From: Candidatus Sumerlaeota bacterium
Lineage (GTDB): Bacteria > Sumerlaeota > Sumerlaeia > Sumerlaeales > Sumerlaeaceae
Length of the DNA stretch: 64,000 nt
Assembly: GCA_026398535.1 (NCBI GenBank)
Contig: JAPLSQ010000065.1
Coordinates: 1-64,000 of the forward strand
Direction: 5' to 3'
Shown: positions 13,044 to 21,679 of the stretch, piece by piece
How the letters are laid out: the number at the start of each line of letters is the position of its first letter
How positions within the stretch are numbered: the stretch's first letter is position 1
Made by a program: the position numbers and the translations under genes
Notes under the pieces: generated by a model
What the model saw: the letters and a program-made list of their open reading frames with translations, nothing else
Database searches by the model: none
What the model was told of the DNA's origin: nothing

Positions 13044-16000
13044 ATGTCAAAATTCTTCATCAACCGTCCCATCGTGGCCATGGTGATAGCGATTCTCATG
13101 GTCATCATCGGCCTCGTCGCGATGTCGTCTTTGCCCACCGCGCAGTTTCCCAACATCGTCCCGCCAGAGATACAAGTTAAGGCCACTTACACCGGAGCGG
13201 ATGCGCAGACGGTGGAGTCGTCCGTGGCGACGCCCATCGAGCAGCAGATGTCTGGCGTGGACAACATGACCTACATGTATTCGATCAATGCCAACAACGG
13301 GCAGATGACCCTTTATGTCGATTTCGACGTGCAAACCGATTCGAACACCGACCAGATTCTGGCGCAGATGCGCGAAGGGCAGGCGGAATCACAATTGCCC
13401 TCCGATGTTCGCAACTTCGGCATTACGGTACAGAAGTCCACCATGGCGCCCTTAATCATGTTCGATCTGTATTCTCCGAAGGGCACTTACGACAACATCT
13501 TTCTGGCGAACTACGCCTACATCAACATCAATGACCAGATGACGCGCGTGGCGGGCATCGCAAGCGTCACGATTTTTGGCGCGGGCCAGTACGCCATGCG
13601 GTTGTGGGTCAAGCCCGACCAGCTTGCCAAGCTCAACATCACCATCCCTGAGATCATCAACGCGGTTCAGACGCAGAACACAGTGAATCCGGCCGGCCAG
13701 ATTGGCGCGGAGCCGGTTCCCAGCGGCCAGGAATTCACATATTCGGTGCGCGCCCAGGGCCGCCTCCAGACTGAAGAGGAGTTCGGAAGCATCGTCCTGC
13801 GCGCCAACACCGATGGTTCCATCGTGCGGATCAGTGATGTGGGGCGCATCGAATTGGGCGCGCAGACCTACAACATGAAAGGCCGTCTCAACGGCAAACC
13901 CGCGGCTCTTATCGCGATCTATCAGTTGCCCGGCTCGAACGCCATCCAGGCCGCCGACAGCGCCAAGAAGCTGATGGCAAAGCTAAAAGAAAACTTTCCC
14001 CCCGACCTTGATTATGCCGTCGCTTTGGACACCACACTGGCGGTGACTGAAGGCATCAAAGAGATACGAACGACGCTTTTTGAGGCCCTTCTGCTGGTCA
14101 TCGTTGTTGTATTCCTGTTCCTGCAAGGCTGGCGGGCGACGCTCATCCCGCTGGTGGCCGTGCCGGTCTCGCTTATCGGCACATTCGCGTTCTTCCCGCT
14201 GCTTGGTTTTTCCATCAACACGCTCTCGCTGTTTGGCTTGGTGCTTGCGATCGGGCTTGTGGTGGACGATGCCATTGTTGTTGTTGAGGCGGTGGAGCTG
14301 CATATCGAGCAGGGTTTGTCGCCCAAGGCGGCCACGCTCAAGGCCATGCAGGAGGTCACCAGCCCTGTCGTTGCCATTGCCATTATCCTGACCGCGGTTT
14401 TTGTGCCGACGGCTTTCATTCCCGGCATCACGGGAAGGCTTTATCAGCAGTTTGCCGTGACCATCGCGGTGTCGGTTCTCATCTCGGCGTTCAACGCGCT
14501 CACGCTCAGCCCGGCGCTGGCGGCGTTGCTGCTGCGTCCCAAGAAGGAGTCGCACGGGCCGCTGGCCATGTTCTTCCGCGGATTCAACAAGGTGTTTGGC
14601 GTGGCGACCAATGGATATGTGAACACATGCAGATTGCTGATTCGCAAAAGCGCCATCGCACTCCTGCTTCTTGCGGGCATCGTTGTGCTGACGGGTTTTT
14701 TGGGCAAGAAAATCCCAGGCAGTTTCCTGCCAGAGGAGGACCAGGGTTATATGTTTGCCGGCGTGCAGTTGCCTGACGCCTCCTCACTGCAGCGCACCGA
14801 TGAGGCCATGAAGCAGGCGGAGGAGATACTGGCGAAAACGCCCGGTGTGAAGTACTACTCGTCGGTTATTGGCTACAGCATGCTGAGCTCCGTGCAGAAC
14901 ACTTACAGCGGTTTCTTTTTTATCACGCTTGATGAGTGGAGCAAACGCAAGGCGCCCGAGAAGAAGTATGATGCCATCATGGAGTATCTGAACAAGGAAC
15001 TGCGTACAATCCCGGGGGCGATGGGTTTCGCGTTCTCGCCGCCGGCAATCCCCGGCATCGGGACGGCCGGCGGGGTCACGTTCATTCTGGAAGACCGCGC
15101 GGGCAAGGACATCGCCTTCCTTTCCGACAATTTAAACAAGTTTCTGGCCGAAGCGCGCAAACGACCGGAGCTGGCCAGCGTGTCGTCAACCTTTCTTCCC
15201 AACGTGCCCCAGTTGTTCGTGAATGTGGATCGTGACAGGGTGCTCAAACAGGGCGTCGGATTGCAGGATGTTTATCAGACTCTGCAATGCTTCATGGGCG
15301 GCGCCTTCGTGAATTACTTCAACCGTTTTGGCCGTCAGTGGCAGATATATGTGCAGGCTGAGGGCGATTACCGCACAAAGGCTGAGAACCTTGGCCAGTT
15401 CTTTGTGCGCAACAACGAAGGCACGATGGTGCCATTGTCGGCGCTGACAAGCTCGAACAGCACGTATGGCCCGGAGTTCACGATGCGCTACAACCTCTAC
15501 CGCAGCGCGCAGATCAATGCGTCGGCCAATCCCGGGTACAGTTCGGCTCAGGCGATGAAGGCGCTTGAGGAAGTGTTCGCCCAAAGCCAACCGCGTGAGA
15601 TGGGCTACGACTACCTCGGCATGAGTTATCAGGAAAAGAAGGCGCAGGAAGGAGTGTCGCCGACGATCATCTTCGCGTTCTCGTTGCTGTGCGTGTTCCT
15701 TATTCTGTCCGCGCAATACGAAAGCTGGAGTCTGCCGTTCAGCGTGTTGCTGGGCACGCCCGTCGCGGTGTTTGGAGCGTTTGTCGGTCTGCTGGTGGGG
15801 CATTTCGAGAACAATGTCTACGCGCAGATCGGTCTGGTGATGCTCATCGGCTTGGCGGCGAAGAATGCCATTTTGATCGTTGAGTTCGCGAAAATGAATT
15901 ACGATGAGGGCAAACCGCTCGTGCAGGCGACGCTGGACGGCGCGCGCGTGCGTTTGCGTCCGATCCTGATGACCAGTTTTGCCTTCATTCTCGGATGCGT

Positions 16001-16205
16001 GCCCCTGGCGACAGCCAGCGGCGCCGGCGCGCTTTCGCGGCAGGTCATGGGTTACACGGTCATTGGCGGAATGCTGGCCGCCAGCTTCATCGCGATCTTC
16101 CTGATCCCGGTGACTTACTATGTTGTTGAAAAACTGAGCGGGGGCAAACATACTGGTGTCGCGTCCGTGACAGAAACGCCGCCGGAGAAAGACTCCTCAC
16201 ACTGA
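13044..16205 (+). CDS. RND multidrug efflux pump, HAE1 family (first pair)
   Basis: 1053 residues, the usual size of AcrB/MexB-type proton-driven drug exporters that form inner-membrane trimers. N-terminal FFINRPIVAMVIAILMVIIG is the first membrane helix. The proton-relay aspartates are in TM4 (GLVVDDAIVVVEAVELH) and the relay lysine in TM10 (GLAAKNAILIVEFAKM). The porter-domain segment SSLPTAQFPNIVPPEIQV and the conserved GFSINTLSLFGLVLAIG are typical of the hydrophobic/amphiphilic exporter group. No outer-membrane factor gene follows. A second, diverged adaptor-pump pair follows directly, consistent with an old duplication. Confidence 0.96.
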   Translation: MSKFFINRPIVAMVIAILMVIIGLVAMSSLPTAQFPNIVPPEIQVKATYTGADAQTVESSVATPIEQQMSGVDNMTYMYSINANNGQMTLYVDFDVQTDSNTDQILAQMREGQAESQLPSDVRNFGITVQKSTMAPLIMFDLYSPKGTYDNIFLANYAYININDQMTRVAGIASVTIFGAGQYAMRLWVKPDQLAKLNITIPEIINAVQTQNTVNPAGQIGAEPVPSGQEFTYSVRAQGRLQTEEEFGSIVLRANTDGSIVRISDVGRIELGAQTYNMKGRLNGKPAALIAIYQLPGSNAIQAADSAKKLMAKLKENFPPDLDYAVALDTTLAVTEGIKEIRTTLFEALLLVIVVVFLFLQGWRATLIPLVAVPVSLIGTFAFFPLLGFSINTLSLFGLVLAIGLVVDDAIVVVEAVELHIEQGLSPKAATLKAMQEVTSPVVAIAIILTAVFVPTAFIPGITGRLYQQFAVTIAVSVLISAFNALTLSPALAALLLRPKKESHGPLAMFFRGFNKVFGVATNGYVNTCRLLIRKSAIALLLLAGIVVLTGFLGKKIPGSFLPEEDQGYMFAGVQLPDASSLQRTDEAMKQAEEILAKTPGVKYYSSVIGYSMLSSVQNTYSGFFFITLDEWSKRKAPEKKYDAIMEYLNKELRTIPGAMGFAFSPPAIPGIGTAGGVTFILEDRAGKDIAFLSDNLNKFLAEARKRPELASVSSTFLPNVPQLFVNVDRDRVLKQGVGLQDVYQTLQCFMGGAFVNYFNRFGRQWQIYVQAEGDYRTKAENLGQFFVRNNEGTMVPLSALTSSNSTYGPEFTMRYNLYRSAQINASANPGYSSAQAMKALEEVFAQSQPREMGYDYLGMSYQEKKAQEGVSPTIIFAFSLLCVFLILSAQYESWSLPFSVLLGTPVAVFGAFVGLLVGHFENNVYAQIGLVMLIGLAAKNAILIVEFAKMNYDEGKPLVQATLDGARVRLRPILMTSFAFILGCVPLATASGAGALSRQVMGYTVIGGMLAASFIAIFLIPVTYYVVEKLSGGKHTGVASVTETPPEKDSSH

Positions 16206-16323
16206 TTGCCAAGTTCTTTGAAAAAAACTTCTTTGATCAATTCTGGGAAGACGTCTTTACAGAACACGCTATGGCTTGATATCCGGCGGGTGGCTGTTCA
16301 TCCGTCGTCTGGCTAAAAGGAGC

Positions 16324-17574
16324 ATGCTGGTGCAACTGACGGGTTTTGTGAGATTCCACGAGGGTATTCGGCGCAATTTGGTTTTAATGCCATGGGGTAT
16401 TTGCTGTTTCCTTGTCATGACGGTTTTGCTGATGTGCGGGTGCGAGAAGAAGAAAACTGCCATGGCTGGCGCTCAGGAAGAGGTCGGGGTGAGCGAGGTT
16501 GTGGTTCAACCGAAAAATGTTCCCCTCAGGATTGAGCGTGTGGCCCAGACAGCCAGTTCGCGCGAGGTGTCCATTGTCGCGCGCGTGGAGGGCTATCTTA
16601 TCAACCGCGCCTATACGGAAGGTGATGAGGTCAAAGAGGGCGAGCTGCTGTTTGAAATTGATCACAAGCCTTTCATGGCCAGTCTTGAGGAGGCGCAAGG
16701 ACGCCGCACCCAGGCACAGGCGCAATTGAAGCTGGCGGAGATCGAACTGGCGCGCAACCAGCAGCTTGTCAAAACCAATGTTGCGGCGCAGAACGATCTC
16801 GACAAAGCCATCGCTTCGTACGAGACGGCCAGGGGCAACATGCAATTGCAGGACGGCGCGGTCATCAACGCCGGGTTGAACTTGAGCTACACGAGCATCA
16901 CGTCGCCGCTCAAGGGCCGCGCGGGAAAGGCAAATTTCGAGGTCGGGTCTTACGTGGGCGGTCCGCAGAACATTGTTCTGGCACAGGCAGTTCAGACGGA
17001 TCCCATGTATGTGTATTTTTTCGTCAGTGAAGCCGATCTTCTCAAGATGCGGGAGGGTGTGAAATCAAACCGTTATTCTTCGAGCAACAAAGGGGAGTTG
17101 CGTGTGAAGCTGACGTTGTCCGACGGCGCGGATTATCCCAACGAGGGCAAGCTCAATTTCTTTGACATCAAAATCAATCCTCAGACGGGCACGGCGATGG
17201 TGCGCGCGGAAGTTCCCAATCCCGACGATCTGCTGCTGCCCGGCGAGTATGTGAAGGTTCATCTGATTGGCATCGAGCAGTTACACACTCTTGCGGTTCC
17301 CCAGCGCGCCGTGATTCAAAACGCAGGCGGGCAGTTTCTTGCGGTGATCGGCCCGGGCGAGAAAGTGGACTTCCGACCGGTTGTCATGGGCAATTGGACG
17401 GGGGACAACTGGATCATTGATAAAGGATTGAAACCGGGCGATCGTGTCATTGTGGACGGAACAACGAAGATCAAACCGGGAATCAGGGTCAAGGCCACTT
17501 TACTCGTCACAGACGCGGCAACAACGCCCACAGCTCATGCCAGCGCCGTCACGACCGCGCCGCAGGCAAAGTGA
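16324..17574 (+). CDS. RND efflux periplasmic adaptor (second pair)
   Basis: About 416 residues, same family and layout as the first adaptor but clearly diverged: half-motif VARVEGYLINRAYTEGDEVKEGELLFEID, alpha-hairpin from ~115 to ~195, then SYTSITSPLKGRAG and the beta-barrel with MVRAEVPNPDDLLLPGEYVKV. The N-terminus has a hydrophobic stretch ending LLMCGC, a weak lipobox. An aaaaggag ribosome-binding site at 16315-16322 abuts ATG 16324 too closely; the in-frame GTG at 16330 has better spacing and may be the real start. A TTG start at 16276 is also open but unsupported. The second pump gene begins nine bases after the stop. Confidence 0.9.
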   Translation: MLVQLTGFVRFHEGIRRNLVLMPWGICCFLVMTVLLMCGCEKKKTAMAGAQEEVGVSEVVVQPKNVPLRIERVAQTASSREVSIVARVEGYLINRAYTEGDEVKEGELLFEIDHKPFMASLEEAQGRRTQAQAQLKLAEIELARNQQLVKTNVAAQNDLDKAIASYETARGNMQLQDGAVINAGLNLSYTSITSPLKGRAGKANFEVGSYVGGPQNIVLAQAVQTDPMYVYFFVSEADLLKMREGVKSNRYSSSNKGELRVKLTLSDGADYPNEGKLNFFDIKINPQTGTAMVRAEVPNPDDLLLPGEYVKVHLIGIEQLHTLAVPQRAVIQNAGGQFLAVIGPGEKVDFRPVVMGNWTGDNWIIDKGLKPGDRVIVDGTTKIKPGIRVKATLLVTDAATTPTAHASAVTTAPQAK

Positions 17575-17583
17575 AGCCAGCCC

Positions 17584-20500
17584 ATGTTCTCGAAATTTTT
17601 CATAGACCGGCCTGTTTTCGCGTCGGTTCTGTCCATTCTGATCGTGTTGGCAGGTCTGGTCTGCATGTCCGCGTTGCCGATCTCCCGGTTCCCGAACATC
17701 GTGCCGCCGCAGGTTCAGATCAACGCCACCTACCAGGGGGCTGACGCGGAGACGGTGGCCAGCGCGGTGGCGGCGCCCATCGAGCAGCAGCTCAGCGGCG
17801 CCAAGGGGCTGATCTATTACCAGTCGCAGAGCGGCAATGACGGTTCGCTGAAGCTGACCTGCACCTTCGATATTGGAACGGATCAGGATATCGCGGCGGT
17901 CGACGTCCAGAACCGTCTCTCGACCGCCCAGCCGCAGTTGCCCACAAGCGTCATCGAGCAGGGGATCACGATCACCAAGACGTCCACACAGATGCTGTGC
18001 GTGGTTTCCATGGAATCGGATGCCGCGCAATATAACGACCTGTATTTGAGCAATTATGCGACGATCTACATGAAGGACGCGCTGGCGCGTATCTATGGTG
18101 TTGGCATGGTCAACGTGTTCGGCGCGGGCAATTATTCGATGCGGGTGTGGCTCAATCCCGACCGGCTGGCTCAGAAGCAGATCACGGTGACGGATGTGGC
18201 CAGCGCGATCAACGAGCAGAACCAGGTGTTTGCGGCCGGCCGCATTGGGCAACGCCCCAACACCGAACCTGTTCAACTCACCATGCCCGTGCTCACCAAG
18301 GGACGACTCGATGAGCCGGCGCTCTATGACAACATTATTCTGCGCGCCAATCCCGACGGATCGATGATTAAGATAAAGGATGTGGGCTACTCCGAGCTTG
18401 GCGCGCAGAGCTACGACGTGATCGGGCGCAACAACGGCAACCCCGCCGCGCTGATCATCATTTATTTGCAAGTCGGCGCCAACGCGCTCGACACGATGAA
18501 CCACGTGGAAGCGACGCTGAAGGAACAATCGAGCAGCTTTCCCAGCGGTGTTCGTTATGTGGTTTCCTTTGACTCGACTGATTTTGTGCGGGTTTCGATC
18601 GGGGAAGTAATCAAAACGCTCATCGAGGCGATCATCATTGTGCTGCTGGTGGTATTCATCTTTCTGCAGAACTGGCGCGCGACGCTGATACCCCTCATGG
18701 CGGTTCCCGTGGCGCTTATCGGGACGTTTGTCGGGATGGCGGGTCTGGGATTTTCCATCAACACGCTGACCCTGTTCGGCTTGGTGCTGGCCATCGGCCT
18801 CGTGGTTGACGACGCGATCGTTGTCGTTGAAAACATCGAGCGCATCATCGAGCAGGAACATCTTCCCGTGCGCGAGGCGTCGATCAAGGCCATGGAGCAG
18901 GTGACGGGGCCTGTCGTTGCCGTCGTGCTTGTCCTGTCGGCCGTGTTCCTGCCGGTGGCGTTTCTCGGCGGTCTTACCGGTCAGTTCTACAAGCAATTCG
19001 CTGTTACCATCGCGATCTCCATGGCGATTTCGGGGTTGATCGCGCTGACGTTGAGCCCCGCGATGAGCCGGCTGCTGCTCAAGCCTTCGCACGGCAAAAA
19101 GAAGATGATCCTGTTCCGCTGGTTCAACACATGGTTTGACAAAGTGACCTCCGGTTATACGCATGGCGTGCGGCTTTCCATCAAGGCGGGCATCATTACA
19201 ATGATTCTGTTCGCGGCGCTCATCGCGGTCACATGGAAGCTTTTTGATAATGTGCCGATGGGATTTGTCCCGGATGAAGACCAAGGGTATGTCATGACAT
19301 CCATTATTCTGCCGGATGGCGCGTCACTCGACCGCACGGATGATGTGACGAAGAAAGTTGAGCAGTATTTCGCCAGCCGGAAGGATGTCACCTTGCACTG
19401 CATAGTTCTCGGCGGTTTTGACAAGCTCGGCGGGGGGGTTAACAGCACCAATTCGTGCACTGTCATCACGCGGTTGAAGGATTGGAAATTGCGCAACAAG
19501 CCGGGACTGGGCGCGCTCGATATCGTCGCGCAGGCCAACCGCGAATTCTCGAATATAAAGGAGGCAACGGTCTTCGCCTTCAATCCCCCGGCCATCCAGG
19601 GACTCGGCATGCGGGCGGGTTTTGAGGTCAATGTTGAGGCGCGGGGCAACAATGATATCGGACAACTCGGCGTTACGATGAACAAGTTCATGGAGAAACT
19701 GCATGAGCGCCGCGAAATTTCCAGGGCAAACAGCACGCTGCGTCTGACTGTGCCCACTCTGTTCGTCGATCTCGACCGTGAAAAGTCGAAGATGATGGGA
19801 TTGCAGATCAATGACATTTTCCGTTCCCTGCAGGCCTACCTGGGCGGGCTTTACATCAACCAGTTCGACAAGTACGGGCGCGTATGGCAGGTCAACATCC
19901 AGGCGATGCCGGAATACCGGAAAACGCCGGACGATCTGTTGCAGATCTATGTGCGAAATGCCGCCGGAGACATGACGCCTCTGTCCGAGGTGATCAAAAC
20001 AAATTACAAGGTGGGGCCGAACATCCTCTACCGGTTCAACGGGTTCAACGCTTTCCAAGTGACCGGCGCACCCTCGCCGGGCTACAGCGTGGGGCAGAGC
20101 ATGCAGGCCGTGCGCGAAGTGGCAGCGGAAACGCTGCCGGAAGGGTTTGGTTTTGACTGGAGCAGCGCCTCGTATTTTCAGGAGCAGACGGGGTCGGCCA
20201 GTGTCGTTGCGATTGTCTTCGGTCTGATCGTCGTGTTCCTCGTGCTTGCGGCCCAATACGAAAGCTGGTCGCTGCCTTCGGCAGTCATGATGGCCGTGCC
20301 GTTTGGCATATTCGGCGCGTTGCTGTCGGTTTATCTGCGGCATCTTGACAATGACATTTATTTTCAGATCGGATTGCTGACGCTGGTTGGTCTCGCGGCC
20401 AAGAACGCGATCCTGATCGTCGAATTTTGTGTCGAGTTGCGCCACCAGGGGAAATCGCTCTTTGATTCCGCGGTTGAGGGCGCCCGGCTGCGGTTCCGCC

Positions 20501-20736
20501 CGATATTGATGACGTCTCTGGCGTTCATCCTTGGCGCCATGCCGCTTGCCACCGCTTCGGGCGCCGGCGCCGCGAGCCGCCATGCAATAGGCACAGGCGT
20601 CGTGGGCGGCATGATAACAGCGACATTCCTTGCCATCTTTTTCGTGCCGCTGTTCTTCGTGCTGGTTCGAAAACTCGGCGAGGCGTTCGGGACAAAAGAA
20701 CAGGAGACAAAAGACGTTGCGCAAGAAGCGGAATAA
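17584..20736 (+). CDS. RND multidrug efflux pump, HAE1 family (second pair)
   Basis: 1050 residues. It has the same architecture as the first pump: FFIDRPVFASVLSILIVLAG (TM1), SALPISRFPNIVPPQVQINA, proton-relay aspartates in GLVVDDAIVVVENIER and the relay lysine in GLAAKNAILIVEFCVE. The two pumps align end to end yet differ at many positions, especially in the porter loops, so they probably handle different substrates. It closes the four-gene RND cluster; no TolC-like gene is present, so a channel encoded elsewhere must be shared. A seven-G run (19432-19438) lies inside the coding sequence without disturbing the frame. Confidence 0.96.
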   Translation: MFSKFFIDRPVFASVLSILIVLAGLVCMSALPISRFPNIVPPQVQINATYQGADAETVASAVAAPIEQQLSGAKGLIYYQSQSGNDGSLKLTCTFDIGTDQDIAAVDVQNRLSTAQPQLPTSVIEQGITITKTSTQMLCVVSMESDAAQYNDLYLSNYATIYMKDALARIYGVGMVNVFGAGNYSMRVWLNPDRLAQKQITVTDVASAINEQNQVFAAGRIGQRPNTEPVQLTMPVLTKGRLDEPALYDNIILRANPDGSMIKIKDVGYSELGAQSYDVIGRNNGNPAALIIIYLQVGANALDTMNHVEATLKEQSSSFPSGVRYVVSFDSTDFVRVSIGEVIKTLIEAIIIVLLVVFIFLQNWRATLIPLMAVPVALIGTFVGMAGLGFSINTLTLFGLVLAIGLVVDDAIVVVENIERIIEQEHLPVREASIKAMEQVTGPVVAVVLVLSAVFLPVAFLGGLTGQFYKQFAVTIAISMAISGLIALTLSPAMSRLLLKPSHGKKKMILFRWFNTWFDKVTSGYTHGVRLSIKAGIITMILFAALIAVTWKLFDNVPMGFVPDEDQGYVMTSIILPDGASLDRTDDVTKKVEQYFASRKDVTLHCIVLGGFDKLGGGVNSTNSCTVITRLKDWKLRNKPGLGALDIVAQANREFSNIKEATVFAFNPPAIQGLGMRAGFEVNVEARGNNDIGQLGVTMNKFMEKLHERREISRANSTLRLTVPTLFVDLDREKSKMMGLQINDIFRSLQAYLGGLYINQFDKYGRVWQVNIQAMPEYRKTPDDLLQIYVRNAAGDMTPLSEVIKTNYKVGPNILYRFNGFNAFQVTGAPSPGYSVGQSMQAVREVAAETLPEGFGFDWSSASYFQEQTGSASVVAIVFGLIVVFLVLAAQYESWSLPSAVMMAVPFGIFGALLSVYLRHLDNDIYFQIGLLTLVGLAAKNAILIVEFCVELRHQGKSLFDSAVEGARLRFRPILMTSLAFILGAMPLATASGAGAASRHAIGTGVVGGMITATFLAIFFVPLFFVLVRKLGEAFGTKEQETKDVAQEAE

Positions 20737-20845
20737 ATGCCCTTGGTCCATGATTTATGGAGCCCCCCCTCATGATTTGAACCGGACAATTGTAAGGCAA
20801 TAATAGTCGTGGTCAGCAAATCATAAAAAGAAAGGATTATGAATT

Positions 20846-21433
20846 ATGAGCACTGAAACACCGGTTGTTGCAGGTTCCCCGTATCGTCACATCCCTGACG
20901 AAGTAAAGAAAGGTTGGGGATGGTTTTTGGCGCTTGGGATTGTCATGGTGATTCTCGGCATCGCGGCGCTGGGCATGCAGGTTGCCCTGACCCTGACGTC
21001 AATGATCTTTTTTGGCGCGCTGCTCGTGGCGGGCGGCGTGCTGGAGATCGTGGCGGCGGTCCGCGGACGCGGCTGGAGCGGGCTCCTCTTCCATTTGCTT
21101 GTGGGCATCCTCTATCTGGTTGTGGGGTTGCTGGCGATAGCGAATCCGGTCGAGGCTGCGACAAGCCTGACGCTGCTCATCGGCGCGGCGTTCATGGTTG
21201 GCGGGTTTTTCCGCATATTCGCGTCTCTGTCGCTGCGGTTCCACAATTGGGGCTGGGCGTTGCTAAGCGGTGCCATTGGGGTGCTTCTTGGCTTGATCAT
21301 CTGGAGGCAATGGCCATGGTCGGGTTTCTATGTGATCGGGTTGTTCATTGCCATCGTGCTGATCTTCAATGGCTGGGCCATGGTCATGTTTGCGCTGGCT
21401 GCGCGCTGCATCGTGCGCCGCGGGAGCCGTTGA
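20846..21433 (+). CDS. HdeD/DUF308-family membrane protein
   Basis: 195 residues, nearly all hydrophobic, with about six membrane segments arranged as repeated helical pairs: WFLALGIVMVILGIAAL, IFFGALLVAGGVLEIVAAV, LLVGILYLVVGLLAIANP, LLIGAAFMVGGFFRIFASL, LLSGAIGVLLGLIIW and VIGLFIAIVLIFNGWAMV. This matches HdeD, the inner-membrane protein linked to acid resistance in E. coli, and the wider DUF308 group. In other bacteria its function is unknown. ATG 20846 is supported by an aagaaagga ribosome-binding site about ten bases upstream. It follows the RND operon by 109 bases. Confidence 0.88.
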   Translation: MSTETPVVAGSPYRHIPDEVKKGWGWFLALGIVMVILGIAALGMQVALTLTSMIFFGALLVAGGVLEIVAAVRGRGWSGLLFHLLVGILYLVVGLLAIANPVEAATSLTLLIGAAFMVGGFFRIFASLSLRFHNWGWALLSGAIGVLLGLIIWRQWPWSGFYVIGLFIAIVLIFNGWAMVMFALAARCIVRRGSR

Positions 21434-21630
21434 CGAACAACTCTCGGCTCCGCTCCAGTTTCAGCGCAGCGCGCAATTCCTTCTGGACTTTGTCGGGGCG
21501 GAGAACTTGGCGGGTTTTCACGCGTCCCAGGAAACTGCGCGCATCCTCGCCGAGTCGATCAATTACACGCGTCAGGGACAAGAGGCTTTGCGGGAGAAGC
21601 AGCGAAAAGAGGCCGGATGGTTGAGATGGA

Positions 21631-21660
21631 CCGGGCAGACGCCCGGCGTTCCCGGGGGGG
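21631..21660. repeat. G+C-rich palindromic element
   Basis: ccgggc and gcccgg arms (21631-21646) form a hairpin, followed by cgttcccggggggg. A similar arrangement (gcgggcaggatgcctgcggtcccggggg) occurs at about 43565-43592. The shared layout of inverted GC arms followed by a tcccgggg-type tail suggests a dispersed extragenic palindromic repeat. The 246-base gap it lies in (21434-21679) shows no convincing gene; the hairpin could also end the minus-strand hydrolase transcript. Confidence 0.4.
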
Positions 21661-21679
21661 TGAGTTTTGGGCGCGAGCA

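Noticed and set aside
17500..19284. 594-codon open frame antisense to the second RND pump
   Set aside because: Shadow of a real, full-length RND gene; no recognisable domain.
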